From positions 1 to 6,364 of the forward strand of contig JAHAIU010000168.1 of NCBI GenBank assembly GCA_018372555.1: DNA of 6,364 nucleotides, written 5' to 3'. Positions 1 to 5,653 of the stretch are shown here, in pieces (the stretch's first letter is position 1; every line of letters starts with the position of its first letter). Under the pieces are notes generated by a model. It saw only the letters and a list, made by a program, of their open reading frames with translations. It ran no database searches and was not told the origin of the DNA. The stretch is from Clostridium sp. (GTDB lineage Bacteria; Bacillota; Clostridia; Clostridiales; Clostridiaceae). A program made the position numbers and the translations under genes.

Positions 1-28
1 AACTTAATTACAACTTATATATAAACTC

Positions 29-57
29 ATTATACATATTATTGAAAATAATGTAAG
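29..57 (-). promoter_or_regulatory. Possible minus-strand promoter with palindromic spacer, pointing out of the window
   Basis: Read on the minus strand there is a CTTACA -35-like box (57-52), a 17-nt spacer and a perfect TATAAT -10 box (34-29). The spacer holds an imperfect palindrome (ATTATT, three bases, AATAAT, flanked by ACAT/ATGT; about 34-53), a plausible operator. It would drive a gene left of the window, downstream of the ptsG terminator. The DNA is so AT-rich that chance matches are common, so this is only a candidate. Confidence 0.35.
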
Positions 58-110
58 TTTATTATACTTCATTTATCTATTAATTATTCTTTTTCATAAA
101 ATTTTATTAT

Positions 111-148
111 AGAAAAAGTCGCTAACTCACATTATAAGAGTTAACGAC
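111..148 (-). terminator. Rho-independent terminator of ptsG
   Basis: The arms GTCG-x-TAACTC (118-128) and GAGTTA-x-CGAC (138-148) form an 11-position stem with one mismatch and a 9-nt loop. On the minus strand the stem is followed by TTTTT (117-113). It begins about 20 nt after the ptsG stop codon, the expected place for the transcript end. The plus-strand side has only a weak T-run, so it probably works mainly in the minus direction. Confidence 0.85.
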
Positions 149-169
149 CTTTATATAAATCATTCTATA

Positions 170-1864
170 TTAATCAATATCTAAAATATTTTTAATTTCA
201 TTTTTGTAAGCATCTGCTTTTGCACCAAAGATAGCTTGAATTCCATTACCTACTTCAACTACTCCTGCTGCCCCTAATGCTTTTAATTGATCTTTGTTTA
301 CATTTGCTTTATCTTTTACTTCAACTCTTAGTCTTGTAATACAAGCATCAACACTAACTATATTTTCTTCTCCGCCTAAAGCCGCTAATACAGCTGGTGC
401 ATTTTCTTGAATTTCATTTCCTTTTCCTGTACTTTTTGCTGATTTTTCATTTATATCAGCTTGTGGAATACCTGCTTTTGCTTGGTAATCTGATTTTGAG
501 TAAAGCTTAACTTCTTCTTCACTTTCATCTCTACCAGGAGTTTTTAAGTTAAATTTCTTAATTAAGAATAAGAATAAGAAGTAATAAACTACTGCATAAA
601 CTATACCTACAAGGATTAATCTTATCCAGTTAGTTGGAACTCCTGCTCCTGCTGGTAATAAACCAAATAATGTAAAGTCTATTAAACCACCTGAGAATGT
701 CATACCTATAAATACATTAAGTATATCCATTAACATAAATGATAAACCTGCTAATACACAGTGAACTCCATATAATACTGGTGCAACGAATAAGAATGTA
801 AATTCTAATGGCTCAGTTATACCTGTAAGTAATGCTGTTACTGCTGCTGATGCTAATAATGAACCAACAACTTTTCTTTTAGCTGGAGCTGCTGTATGAT
901 ACATAGCTAAAGCTGCTGCTGGAAGACCAAACATCATGAATGGGAATTTACCAGCCATAAATCTTGTTGTTCCTGAAACTATATTTGCCATATCTGCTGG
1001 TGAAGCACCAACTAAGCTACTCATGCTTGATAATTGAGCAAAGTAAGCTGTATTAGCACCTGCAACTGTTTGCCATGCACCATCTACTAATATTTGTCCT
1101 TCAACAAATGATCCATACCAGAATGGTGTATAGAATACATGGTGTAATCCAAATGGAATTAATGCTCTTTCAATAACTCCATAGAAGAATGTTCCTATTG
1201 CACCTGCATTTCTAACTAATTCTGAAAGTACTCCAATACCATTTTGAACTACTGGCCAAGCGAATGCTAATAAAGCACCAACTACTGCCATTGCTAAAGA
1301 AGTAACTATCGGAACAAATCTTGATCCTGAGAAGAATCCAATAACTTGTGGTAATTGTATTGTATGATATTTATTATGTAATATTGCTGTAACTATACCT
1401 GTAATAATTCCACCGAAAACTGACATATTTAATGTAAATATACCTAAGTTAGTAGTAACGTAAGTTCCATATTCACCAACTGCATCTGGAGTAACTACTC
1501 CTAATTGAGTTAAGCCTAATGCTAACATTGAAGAAATAACTTGGTTCATAACTATGAAACCAAATATTGAAGCTAATCCTGCAGTTCCCTTATCTTTTTT
1601 AGCAAGTCCAACTGCAACTCCTACTGCAAATAGTAAAGGTAGATTTCCAAATATAATGTCCCCTATATTTTTCATTATTGTTAATATCGCTGTAACAACT
1701 GGAATATTAACAAAAGCAATTAATGGTTGATAAACTGCTGGTGGATTAGATAATCCTGAAATTCCTAGTAAAGCTCCCCCAACTCCTAATAATATACCTG
1801 CAATTGGTAATGCTGCTATTGGAAGCATTATAGCTTTACCGATTCTTTGTAATTGTTGTAACAT
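170..1864 (-). CDS. ptsG: PTS glucose transporter, EIICB
   Basis: This is the membrane permease that takes up and phosphorylates a hexose, most likely glucose, using phosphate relayed from EI, HPr and EIIA. The 564-residue protein begins with the EIIC membrane domain (about 1-440). It carries the family motifs GLHH (239-242, followed by FYTPFWY) and GITEPLEF (348-355). A charged linker (about 441-485), longer than in E. coli PtsG, leads to the EIIB domain, whose phosphorylated cysteine is in CITRLRVEV (Cys508). The EIIC sequence strongly recalls Bacillus PtsG (for example FMMFGLPAAALA and FSGGLID), which favours glucose over N-acetylglucosamine, although a related sugar is possible. No EIIA domain is fused or encoded nearby, so a separate EIIA must supply phosphate. 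The ATG is preceded by AAAGGAGGAA (1880-1871). The gene stands alone between its own promoter/antiterminator leader and a terminator. Confidence 0.92.
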   Translation of the reverse strand: MLQQLQRIGKAIMLPIAALPIAGILLGVGGALLGISGLSNPPAVYQPLIAFVNIPVVTAILTIMKNIGDIIFGNLPLLFAVGVAVGLAKKDKGTAGLASIFGFIVMNQVISSMLALGLTQLGVVTPDAVGEYGTYVTTNLGIFTLNMSVFGGIITGIVTAILHNKYHTIQLPQVIGFFSGSRFVPIVTSLAMAVVGALLAFAWPVVQNGIGVLSELVRNAGAIGTFFYGVIERALIPFGLHHVFYTPFWYGSFVEGQILVDGAWQTVAGANTAYFAQLSSMSSLVGASPADMANIVSGTTRFMAGKFPFMMFGLPAAALAMYHTAAPAKRKVVGSLLASAAVTALLTGITEPLEFTFLFVAPVLYGVHCVLAGLSFMLMDILNVFIGMTFSGGLIDFTLFGLLPAGAGVPTNWIRLILVGIVYAVVYYFLFLFLIKKFNLKTPGRDESEEEVKLYSKSDYQAKAGIPQADINEKSAKSTGKGNEIQENAPAVLAALGGEENIVSVDACITRLRVEVKDKANVNKDQLKALGAAGVVEVGNGIQAIFGAKADAYKNEIKNILDID

Positions 1865-1870
1865 TTATAA

Positions 1871-1880
1871 TTCCTCCTTT
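1871..1880 (-). promoter_or_regulatory. Strong ribosome-binding site of ptsG
   Basis: The minus strand reads AAAGGAGGAA, six bases before the ATG at 1864. It is a near-perfect Shine-Dalgarno sequence and fixes the start of ptsG. It lies about 110 nt downstream of the leader terminator, so antitermination rather than masking of the RBS is the likely control point. Confidence 0.8.
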
Positions 1881-1983
1881 AATATAAATTTGTATAATAA
1901 ATAAAAATAAAATTACTACAGTAGTTTGCCACTCTTCAAATTTATTATTTACAGATTTTCTTAAAGTTATTATAAAACCTTCT

Positions 1984-2046
1984 TAAAAAAACAAAAAAGG
2001 ACCCAAAACTTATAGATATAGCTATATCTATAATATTTTTAGTCCT
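1984..2046 (-). terminator. Leader terminator of ptsG (alternative to the RAT hairpin)
   Basis: On the minus strand AGGAC (2046-2042) can pair with GTCCT (2002-1998). The hairpin is topped by a perfect 24-bp palindrome (2033-2010, centred on GC) and followed by T6-G-T-T7 (1998-1984). The outer stem shares bases 2046-2042 with the RAT element, so the two structures are mutually exclusive. By default this stops transcription before ptsG. A phosphorylation-controlled antiterminator protein bound to the RAT would prevent it. Confidence 0.85.
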
Positions 2047-2067
2047 TGCCTGCTTTACCAGTAACAC
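2042..2067 (-). promoter_or_regulatory. Ribonucleic antiterminator (RAT) site for a BglG/SacY/GlcT-type regulator
   Basis: The minus strand reads GTGTTACTG, then GTAAA, then GCAGGCAAGGAC. The TTACTG...CAGGCAA core and the ACTG/CAGG stem are the hallmark of RAT sites bound by PTS-controlled antiterminators. The 3' end of the site overlaps the 5' arm of the terminator at 2046-1998. Location upstream of ptsG suggests a GlcT-like protein. The core also resembles LicT/SacT targets, so the exact regulator cannot be named from this window. Confidence 0.85.
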
Positions 2068-2090
2068 ACTACTTTTTAAATTATGAATTT

Positions 2091-2119
2091 ATCATATCAT
2101 AGTAAAAATTAAATGTAAA
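2091..2119 (-). promoter_or_regulatory. Sigma-A promoter of ptsG
   Basis: On the minus strand there is TTTACA (2119-2114), a 17-nt spacer and TATGAT (2096-2091). Transcription would start near 2084, about 17 nt upstream of the RAT site. The RAT and terminator would then be the first structures in an mRNA leader of about 220 nt. Spacing and position relative to the RAT support the call. Confidence 0.7.
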
Positions 2120-2120
2120 T

Positions 2121-2135
2121 GTTTTTCTGAAAAAT
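2121..2135. promoter_or_regulatory. Possible CodY-like box between the divergent units
   Basis: The 15-mer GTTTTTCTGAAAAAT matches the CodY consensus AATTTTCWGAAAATT at 12 of 15 positions. It abuts the ptsG -35 box and lies about 260 bp before the peptide/pyroglutamate operon. CodY represses nitrogen and peptide scavenging genes in Firmicutes, so the context is attractive. Matches with three mismatches are frequent in AT-rich DNA, hence the low confidence. Confidence 0.25.
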
Positions 2136-2175
2136 TTTTTAAAAAAATCACCCTAAGTTTTAGTAATTCAACCTG

Positions 2176-2198
2176 AGGTAAATTTAACTAAATTACCT
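2176..2198 (+). other. Palindromic hairpin in the divergent intergenic region
   Basis: AGGTAA-A-TTTA (2176-2186) pairs with TAAATTACCT (2189-2198) around a 2-nt loop, with one bulged A, and is followed by TTTCTTTATT. It could be a weak plus-strand terminator or attenuator in a long leader, or a symmetrical operator. The promoter I favour for the plus-strand operon lies downstream of it, which would make it an upstream DNA site and not a leader RNA structure. The role is unresolved. Confidence 0.35.
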
Positions 2199-2293
2199 TT
2201 TCTTTATTGCACTTAATTCATCAATATATGCTGATATTTACACTTAAAAATATGATAAAACAATTATTTGATTTATATTTTTAAAACAGTTTT

Positions 2294-2322
2294 TTGTATA
2301 AATTATCAAATATTACTATAGA
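2294..2322 (+). promoter_or_regulatory. Candidate promoter of the DUF969-DUF979-pcp-GGCT operon
   Basis: TTGTAT (2294-2299), a 17-nt spacer and TATAGA (2317-2322) form a passable sigma-A promoter that would give a leader of about 65 nt. A perfect TATAAT at 2342-2347 is an alternative -10, but its -35 (TAGATT, 2319-2324) is poor. The rest of 2121-2394 is very AT-rich spacer, in which I see only the CodY-like box and the hairpin listed separately. Confidence 0.35.
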
Positions 2323-2394
2323 TTTTTTATAAAAATGCATATATAATAAAATTAATATTCAAAAAACTACAAATTTCGAAAGGATTCGACAAAC

Positions 2395-3063
2395 ATGGCA
2401 TTGATAGGAATACTAATAATTATAGTGGGATTCGCACTTAAATTTAATACAATTGCAGTAGTAATTGTTTCTGGTATTGTAACTGGACTGATTGCTGATA
2501 TGAGTATTGCTGAAATACTTACAACTTTAGGTGAAACTTTTGTACAAAAAAGAGAAATGAGCTTATTCCTTTTAACATTACCAGTAATAGGTTTGTGTGA
2601 AAGATATGGATTAAAAGAAAAAGCAATTATGTTAATAGAAAAAGTAAAAGGACTATCAACTGGTAAACTTATTACTGGATATTTATTTATTAGAGAGGTT
2701 GCAGCTGCTATGGCAGTTAAACTTGGTGGGCATCCTCAATTTGTTAGACCACTTATTAACCCAATGGCTCAAGGAGCTGCTATTTCAAAATATGGCAAGC
2801 TTGACGAAGAAGACGAAGATTTAATTAAAGCTAATTCAGCAGCTGCTGATAACTATGGTAACTTCTTTGGTCAAAATGTTTTCTTAGCAAACTCAGGTGT
2901 TTTACTTATTGCAGGTACTTTAGAAACTCTTGGATATAGTAACATTGATACATTGCAAATTGCTAAAGCTTCAATTCCAGTGGCTATAATAGCATTTATA
3001 TTAGGGGTTATTCAAAATTATTTATTAGATAAAAAACTTGCTAAAAAATATAAAAATAGGTAG
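2395..3063 (+). CDS. DUF969 family membrane protein, probable carrier half
   Basis: This 222-residue integral membrane protein is the first gene of the operon. I recognise it as a DUF969 protein from its conserved centre (GGHPQFVRPLINPMAQGAA, about 111-129, and ADNYGNFFGQNVFLANSGV, about 151-169) and from its DUF979 partner. Hydrophobic segments lie near 2-34, 56-68, 162-180 and 191-210. The Gly/Pro/Asn-rich central stretch looks like the re-entrant or unwound segments of ion-coupled carriers. The C-terminus is lysine-rich (KKLAKKYKNR), which suggests a cytoplasmic end. No substrate is established for the family. Next to pcp, a role in moving pyroglutamate, pyroglutamyl peptides or amino acids is my inference. 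The start is set by AAAGGA (2379-2384), 10 nt before the ATG. DUF979 follows after 8 bp. Confidence 0.85.
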   Translation: MALIGILIIIVGFALKFNTIAVVIVSGIVTGLIADMSIAEILTTLGETFVQKREMSLFLLTLPVIGLCERYGLKEKAIMLIEKVKGLSTGKLITGYLFIREVAAAMAVKLGGHPQFVRPLINPMAQGAAISKYGKLDEEDEDLIKANSAAADNYGNFFGQNVFLANSGVLLIAGTLETLGYSNIDTLQIAKASIPVAIIAFILGVIQNYLLDKKLAKKYKNR

Positions 3064-3071
3064 GAAGACAT

Positions 3072-4001
3072 ATGGATATTAAGGCATTTTCAAATATACT
3101 ATTAGAAATATTCTACATTATGGTTGGTTTATTCTTTATACTTACTATGATGTTTACTTTAAAAGATAAAGATCATAAAACTAAATATGGTACTGCATTA
3201 TTCTGGGGAATACTTGGTGTTATATTTATACTAGGAGAATTTATTCCTCCAGTTATCTCTGGTTTACTTATTGTAGTAATAGGTGTTTTAGCTGCCTTTA
3301 ACCAAATTAATATTGGCACTATTAAACAATTAGATAGTACTTTTGCAAACTTAAAAGCAAATAAAATTGGGATAAAAATCTTTATTCCATCATTAATAAT
3401 TGCTTTAGTTGCATTACTTATTGCTCAATTCACACCAATCTCAGGTGTTGCTGCTGTAGGTATCGCTGCAATAATAGCTTTAATAGCTACATTTATCATT
3501 ACAAAAGCTAAACCTACTGAATTCTTAGAAGATAGTAATAGAATGTTCCAATCTGTTGGAGCTACTGCAATATTACCTCAATTACTTGCTGCTCTTGGTG
3601 CATTATTCACCGCAGCTGGTGTTGGTGATATTATATCTAATATGATTTCAAGCGTTATTCCAGAAGGTAACATAATAGTAGGAATAACTGCTTACTGCAT
3701 TGGAATGGCTTTATTTACTGCTATTATGGGTAATGCTTTTGCTGCATTTTCAGTTATTACTGTTGGTATTGGTGTTCCTTTTGTTTTTGCTCAAGGTGGG
3801 GATCCAATAATTGCTTCTGCTCTAGCTATGACAGCTGGATTCTGCGGAACTTTATTAACTCCAATGGCAGCTAACTTCAATGTATTACCAGTAGCTTTAT
3901 TAGAAACTAAAGATAAAAATGCAGTTATAAAGGCTCAATCAATATTTGCGATAACTTTACTTGCAATTCACATACCATTAATGTACTTCTTAGCATTTTA
4001 A
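3072..4001 (+). CDS. DUF979 family membrane protein, probable carrier half
   Basis: This 309-residue, very hydrophobic protein has about nine or ten membrane segments (roughly 8-27, 42-58, 61-77, 100-120, 123-144, 163-184, 200-220, 222-241, 246-275 and 288-308). The glycine/alanine-rich half (about 160-275) ends in GFCGTLLTPMAANFNVLPVALLE (256-278). Its Pro/Asn break within a membrane segment is typical of ion-coupled organic-anion carriers. With the 222-residue DUF969 protein it totals about 530 residues, the size of one full secondary transporter, so the two may form a heteromeric permease. That is inference; the family has no proven substrate. The gene starts 8 bp after DUF969, with GGTAGGAAG as RBS, and is followed 20 bp later by pcp, which has its own strong RBS. 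Confidence 0.85.
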   Translation: MDIKAFSNILLEIFYIMVGLFFILTMMFTLKDKDHKTKYGTALFWGILGVIFILGEFIPPVISGLLIVVIGVLAAFNQINIGTIKQLDSTFANLKANKIGIKIFIPSLIIALVALLIAQFTPISGVAAVGIAAIIALIATFIITKAKPTEFLEDSNRMFQSVGATAILPQLLAALGALFTAAGVGDIISNMISSVIPEGNIIVGITAYCIGMALFTAIMGNAFAAFSVITVGIGVPFVFAQGGDPIIASALAMTAGFCGTLLTPMAANFNVLPVALLETKDKNAVIKAQSIFAITLLAIHIPLMYFLAF

Positions 4002-4006
4002 TACAT

Positions 4007-4015
4007 AAAGGAGGA
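4007..4015 (+). promoter_or_regulatory. Strong ribosome-binding site of pcp
   Basis: AAAGGAGGA lies six bases before the pcp ATG and is clearly better than the RBSs of the two membrane genes upstream. This suggests the peptidase is made in greater amount than the membrane proteins from the shared mRNA. Confidence 0.7.
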
Positions 4016-4021
4016 TTATAA

Positions 4022-4663
4022 ATGAAAATATTAATTACAGGATTCGATCCATTTGGTGGGGAAAATATAAATCCAGCTTTAGAAGCTGTAAAGAAATTAC
4101 CTGATACTATTTTAGGACAAGAAATTATAAAAATAGAAATACCAACTGTATTTAGAAAATCTCTAGAAAAAATTGAAGAAAATATAGAAAAGCATAATCC
4201 AGACGTAGTAATATCTGTAGGCCAAGCTGGTGGAAGATTCGGAGTAACACCTGAAAGAGTTGCTATTAATATGGATGATGCAAGAATTAAAGATAATGAA
4301 GGTAATCAACCTATTGATATATCAATATATGAAGATGGTGAAGCTGCATACTTCTCTAATCTACCTATAAAGGCTATGGTTAAAGAAATGACTGATAATG
4401 GTATTCCGGCTTCAGTTTCAAATAGTGCTGGTACATTTGTATGTAACCATGTTATGTATGGAATTCTATACTTAGTAGATAAGAAGTATCCAAATATAAG
4501 AGGTGGATTTATACACGTTCCTTATATTCCATCTCAAGTAACTACAAAGCCTAACACTCCATCTATGTCTATAGATGATATAGCAAAAGGCTTAGAACTT
4601 AGCATAAAAGCAATCATAGAAAATTCATCAGATATAAAAACTGTAGGTGGAACTATCTGCTAA
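4022..4663 (+). CDS. pcp: Pyroglutamyl-peptidase I (EC 3.4.19.3)
   Basis: This cytoplasmic cysteine peptidase (family C15) removes an N-terminal pyroglutamate (5-oxoproline) from peptides. The 213-residue protein has the usual family length and all key motifs. These are the N-terminal ILITGFDPFGG (3-13), GQAGGRFGVTPERVAIN (67-83) with catalytic Glu78, SAGTFVCNHVMYG (135-147) with catalytic Cys141, and FIHVPYIP (163-170) with catalytic His165. The triad is intact and an active enzyme is expected. No signal peptide is present, so its substrates must be imported or arise inside the cell. It lies 20 bp after DUF979, and its stop overlaps the next start by one base (TAATG at 4661-4665), so translation of the two enzymes is probably coupled. 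Confidence 0.96.
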   Translation: MKILITGFDPFGGENINPALEAVKKLPDTILGQEIIKIEIPTVFRKSLEKIEENIEKHNPDVVISVGQAGGRFGVTPERVAINMDDARIKDNEGNQPIDISIYEDGEAAYFSNLPIKAMVKEMTDNGIPASVSNSAGTFVCNHVMYGILYLVDKKYPNIRGGFIHVPYIPSQVTTKPNTPSMSIDDIAKGLELSIKAIIENSSDIKTVGGTIC

Positions 4664-5094
4664 TGACTAAAAAAGCAAACATATTTGTCTATGGCAGTTT
4701 AAGAGAAGGATTCTTTAACTATGATATTTATTTAAAGGGAAAGATTAAATCTATAAGACCTGCTGAAATAACTGGCTTTGATTTATATCATATGCCTTAT
4801 AAAGGTTATCCAGCAGTATTTCCTGGAAATAATACTGTAGTTGGGGAAGTAGTTGAACTTGAAAATTACGATTCAACATTAAAAGCCATGGATAAAATGG
4901 AAGGTTTCTTAGGTGAAGGAAACCCAAATAATGAATACTCAAGAAAATTTGTAAAAGTTAAATTAACTGATGATGAAAGCTATGAAGATTGTTATTCTTA
5001 TCTTTATAATAAGGATATAGATCCAAAATTCCAAGAAGAAGCCATTTATGTAGAAAATGGTGACTGGAAGGATTACATGCTAAATTCGAAGTAA
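4663..5094 (+). CDS. Gamma-glutamylcyclotransferase / AIG2-like family protein
   Basis: This 143-residue cytoplasmic protein has the gamma-glutamylcyclotransferase (AIG2-like) fold. The substrate-loop motif FVYGSLREG is at 8-16. The GYPAVFPG segment (48-55) and GEVVEL (61-66) follow, and the presumed catalytic acid is Glu80 in MDKMEGF (76-82). Enzymes of this fold cyclise a gamma-glutamyl residue, releasing 5-oxoproline and the free amine or amino acid; some bacterial members have other or unknown substrates. Placement after pcp fits 5-oxoproline formation from a second class of substrate. The start overlaps the pcp stop by one base, and AGGTGG (4645-4650) inside pcp is the RBS. A minus-strand open frame inside this gene (4751-4942) is a shadow and not a gene. 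This is the last gene of the operon. Confidence 0.82.
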   Translation: MTKKANIFVYGSLREGFFNYDIYLKGKIKSIRPAEITGFDLYHMPYKGYPAVFPGNNTVVGEVVELENYDSTLKAMDKMEGFLGEGNPNNEYSRKFVKVKLTDDESYEDCYSYLYNKDIDPKFQEEAIYVENGDWKDYMLNSK

Positions 5095-5118
5095 ATTTTA
5101 AAATGCGAATATAACGTC

Positions 5119-5318
5119 AAATATAAATAGAATATGCTCCATAAGCTGAATAGCTGCAAAAAGAAGTTCTAGGCTCGTAAAAACTACTAGGCCAAGAGTT
5201 TTGGTAGAACTCGACTACGCTCAGACAAACCAACAACTCTAAGGCCTAGCAACTTTTACTTCACCAAGAACTTCTAATTTTTCGCTATATGCTTATTTCA
5301 CATATTATATTTATATTT
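5119..5318. repeat. Large imperfect inverted repeat (about 200 bp), MITE-like or giant hairpin
   Basis: The left arm (5119-5205) and right arm (5229-5318) are imperfect reverse complements with matching blocks in the same order. Going inward these are AAATATAAATA, AATATG, ATAAGC, ATAGC, AAAAA, AGAAGTTCT, GTAAAA, CTAGGCC, GAGTT and TTGGT. The 23-nt loop (5206-5228) contains CTCGACTACGCTCAG. Weaker similarity continues outward to about 5096 and 5340 (TTTTAAAAT against ATTTTAAA). The left edge nearly touches the cyclotransferase stop. The element holds no meaningful ORF. It could be a palindromic miniature transposable element, a structured RNA or an oversized bidirectional terminator between convergent operons. 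I see no clear target-site duplication. Confidence 0.75.
5187..5256 (+). terminator. Apical hairpin of the inverted repeat, probable terminator of the pcp operon
   Basis: The most stable inner part pairs CTAGGCC (5187-5193), GAGTT (5196-5200) and TTGGT (5201-5205) with ACCAA (5229-5233), AACTC (5235-5239) and GGCCTAG (5243-5249), followed by CAACTTTTA. It is GC-richer than its surroundings and is the only good stem after the operon on the plus strand. The U-tract is short, so termination efficiency is uncertain. Confidence 0.4.
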
Positions 5319-5340
5319 CCTACTAATTCTATATTTAAAA

Positions 5341-5476
5341 TAGTATAGAAGGGGCTCTATCGCATTAATAATTAAATTTTAGATTTTATTACAATGTGCT
5401 ACATACAAAAACAATCATTGAAATTCAGCTCGTATGAATCTCATCCTTTATCGTAATTTCATCTACAAGATTAATT
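5341..5476. other. Rest of the convergent intergenic spacer
   Basis: No gene is visible here. On the minus strand TGAAATT (5461-5455) can pair with AATTTCA (5425-5419), with an inner ATTCA/TGAAT stem (5437-5433 with 5427-5423), and TTTTT follows at 5411-5407. This is at best a weak terminator for the minus-strand genes to the right. A short ATAGA/TCTAT hairpin around 5345-5360 encloses AGGGGC. I see no further repeats or promoters. Confidence 0.3.
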
Positions 5477-5650
5477 CTAAAATTCTTCTTCATCCTCGTC
5501 ATCTTCTATAAGTCTCTGTCTTTCTTTTTCTCTATCATATTTTTTAAGAGCATATAGCACTCCCTCTTCTACAGCTGTTCTTATTATATAGAATAATATA
5601 ACAAAGAAAATTATCCACCCTATTACACCAACCCCTAATATATTTCTCAC
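5477..5650 (-). CDS. Small single-pass membrane protein, non-ATG start (resembles DUF6019)
   Basis: This 57-codon frame starts at GTG and reads VRNILGVGVIGWIIFFVILF, then YIIRTAVEEGVLYALKKYDR, then EKERQRLIEDDEDEEEF. One hydrophobic segment (4-23) is followed by a conserved-looking RTAVEEG (24-30) and a charged tail that goes from basic to acidic. This pattern is what I remember of the short clostridial DUF6019 proteins; the function is unknown. No in-frame ATG exists. GTG at 5650-5648 is the conventional choice, but the Shine-Dalgarno-like AAGGGGTGAG overlaps it and would better serve an unusual ATA start at 5641-5639, leaving 54 codons. It begins 3 nt after the stop of the P-loop protein gene, so it is probably co-transcribed and translationally coupled with it. 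Confidence 0.65.
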   Translation of the reverse strand: MRNILGVGVIGWIIFFVILFYIIRTAVEEGVLYALKKYDREKERQRLIEDDEDEEEF

Positions 5651-5653
5651 CCC

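Noticed and set aside
42..68. Plus-strand promoter TTGAAA ... TATACT
   Set aside because: The spacer is only 15 nt, and no plus-strand gene follows; it would run against ptsG.
170..1864. Assignment as an N-acetylglucosamine (NagE) permease
   Set aside because: The region after GLHH and the FMMFGLPAAALA and FSGGLID segments follow the PtsG pattern more closely. A related sugar cannot be fully excluded.
1915..1925. ACTAC-A-GTAGT small palindrome in the ptsG 5' leader
   Set aside because: The 5-bp arms are short and common by chance. It is not followed by a T-run and does not cover the RBS.
2010..2033. Perfect 24-bp palindrome considered as a repressor operator
   Set aside because: It is the top of the ptsG leader terminator, flanked by the AGGAC/GTCCT base stem and T-runs, and is fully explained by that structure.
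4751..4942. 63-codon open frame on the minus strand
   Set aside because: It lies wholly inside the cyclotransferase gene, has no RBS or domain-like pattern, and is the antisense shadow of a well-supported coding frame.
5119..5318. Inverted repeat considered as part of a CRISPR array or a tRNA/rRNA gene
   Set aside because: There is one inverted pair only, with no regularly spaced direct repeats and no cloverleaf or rRNA-like conserved sequence.
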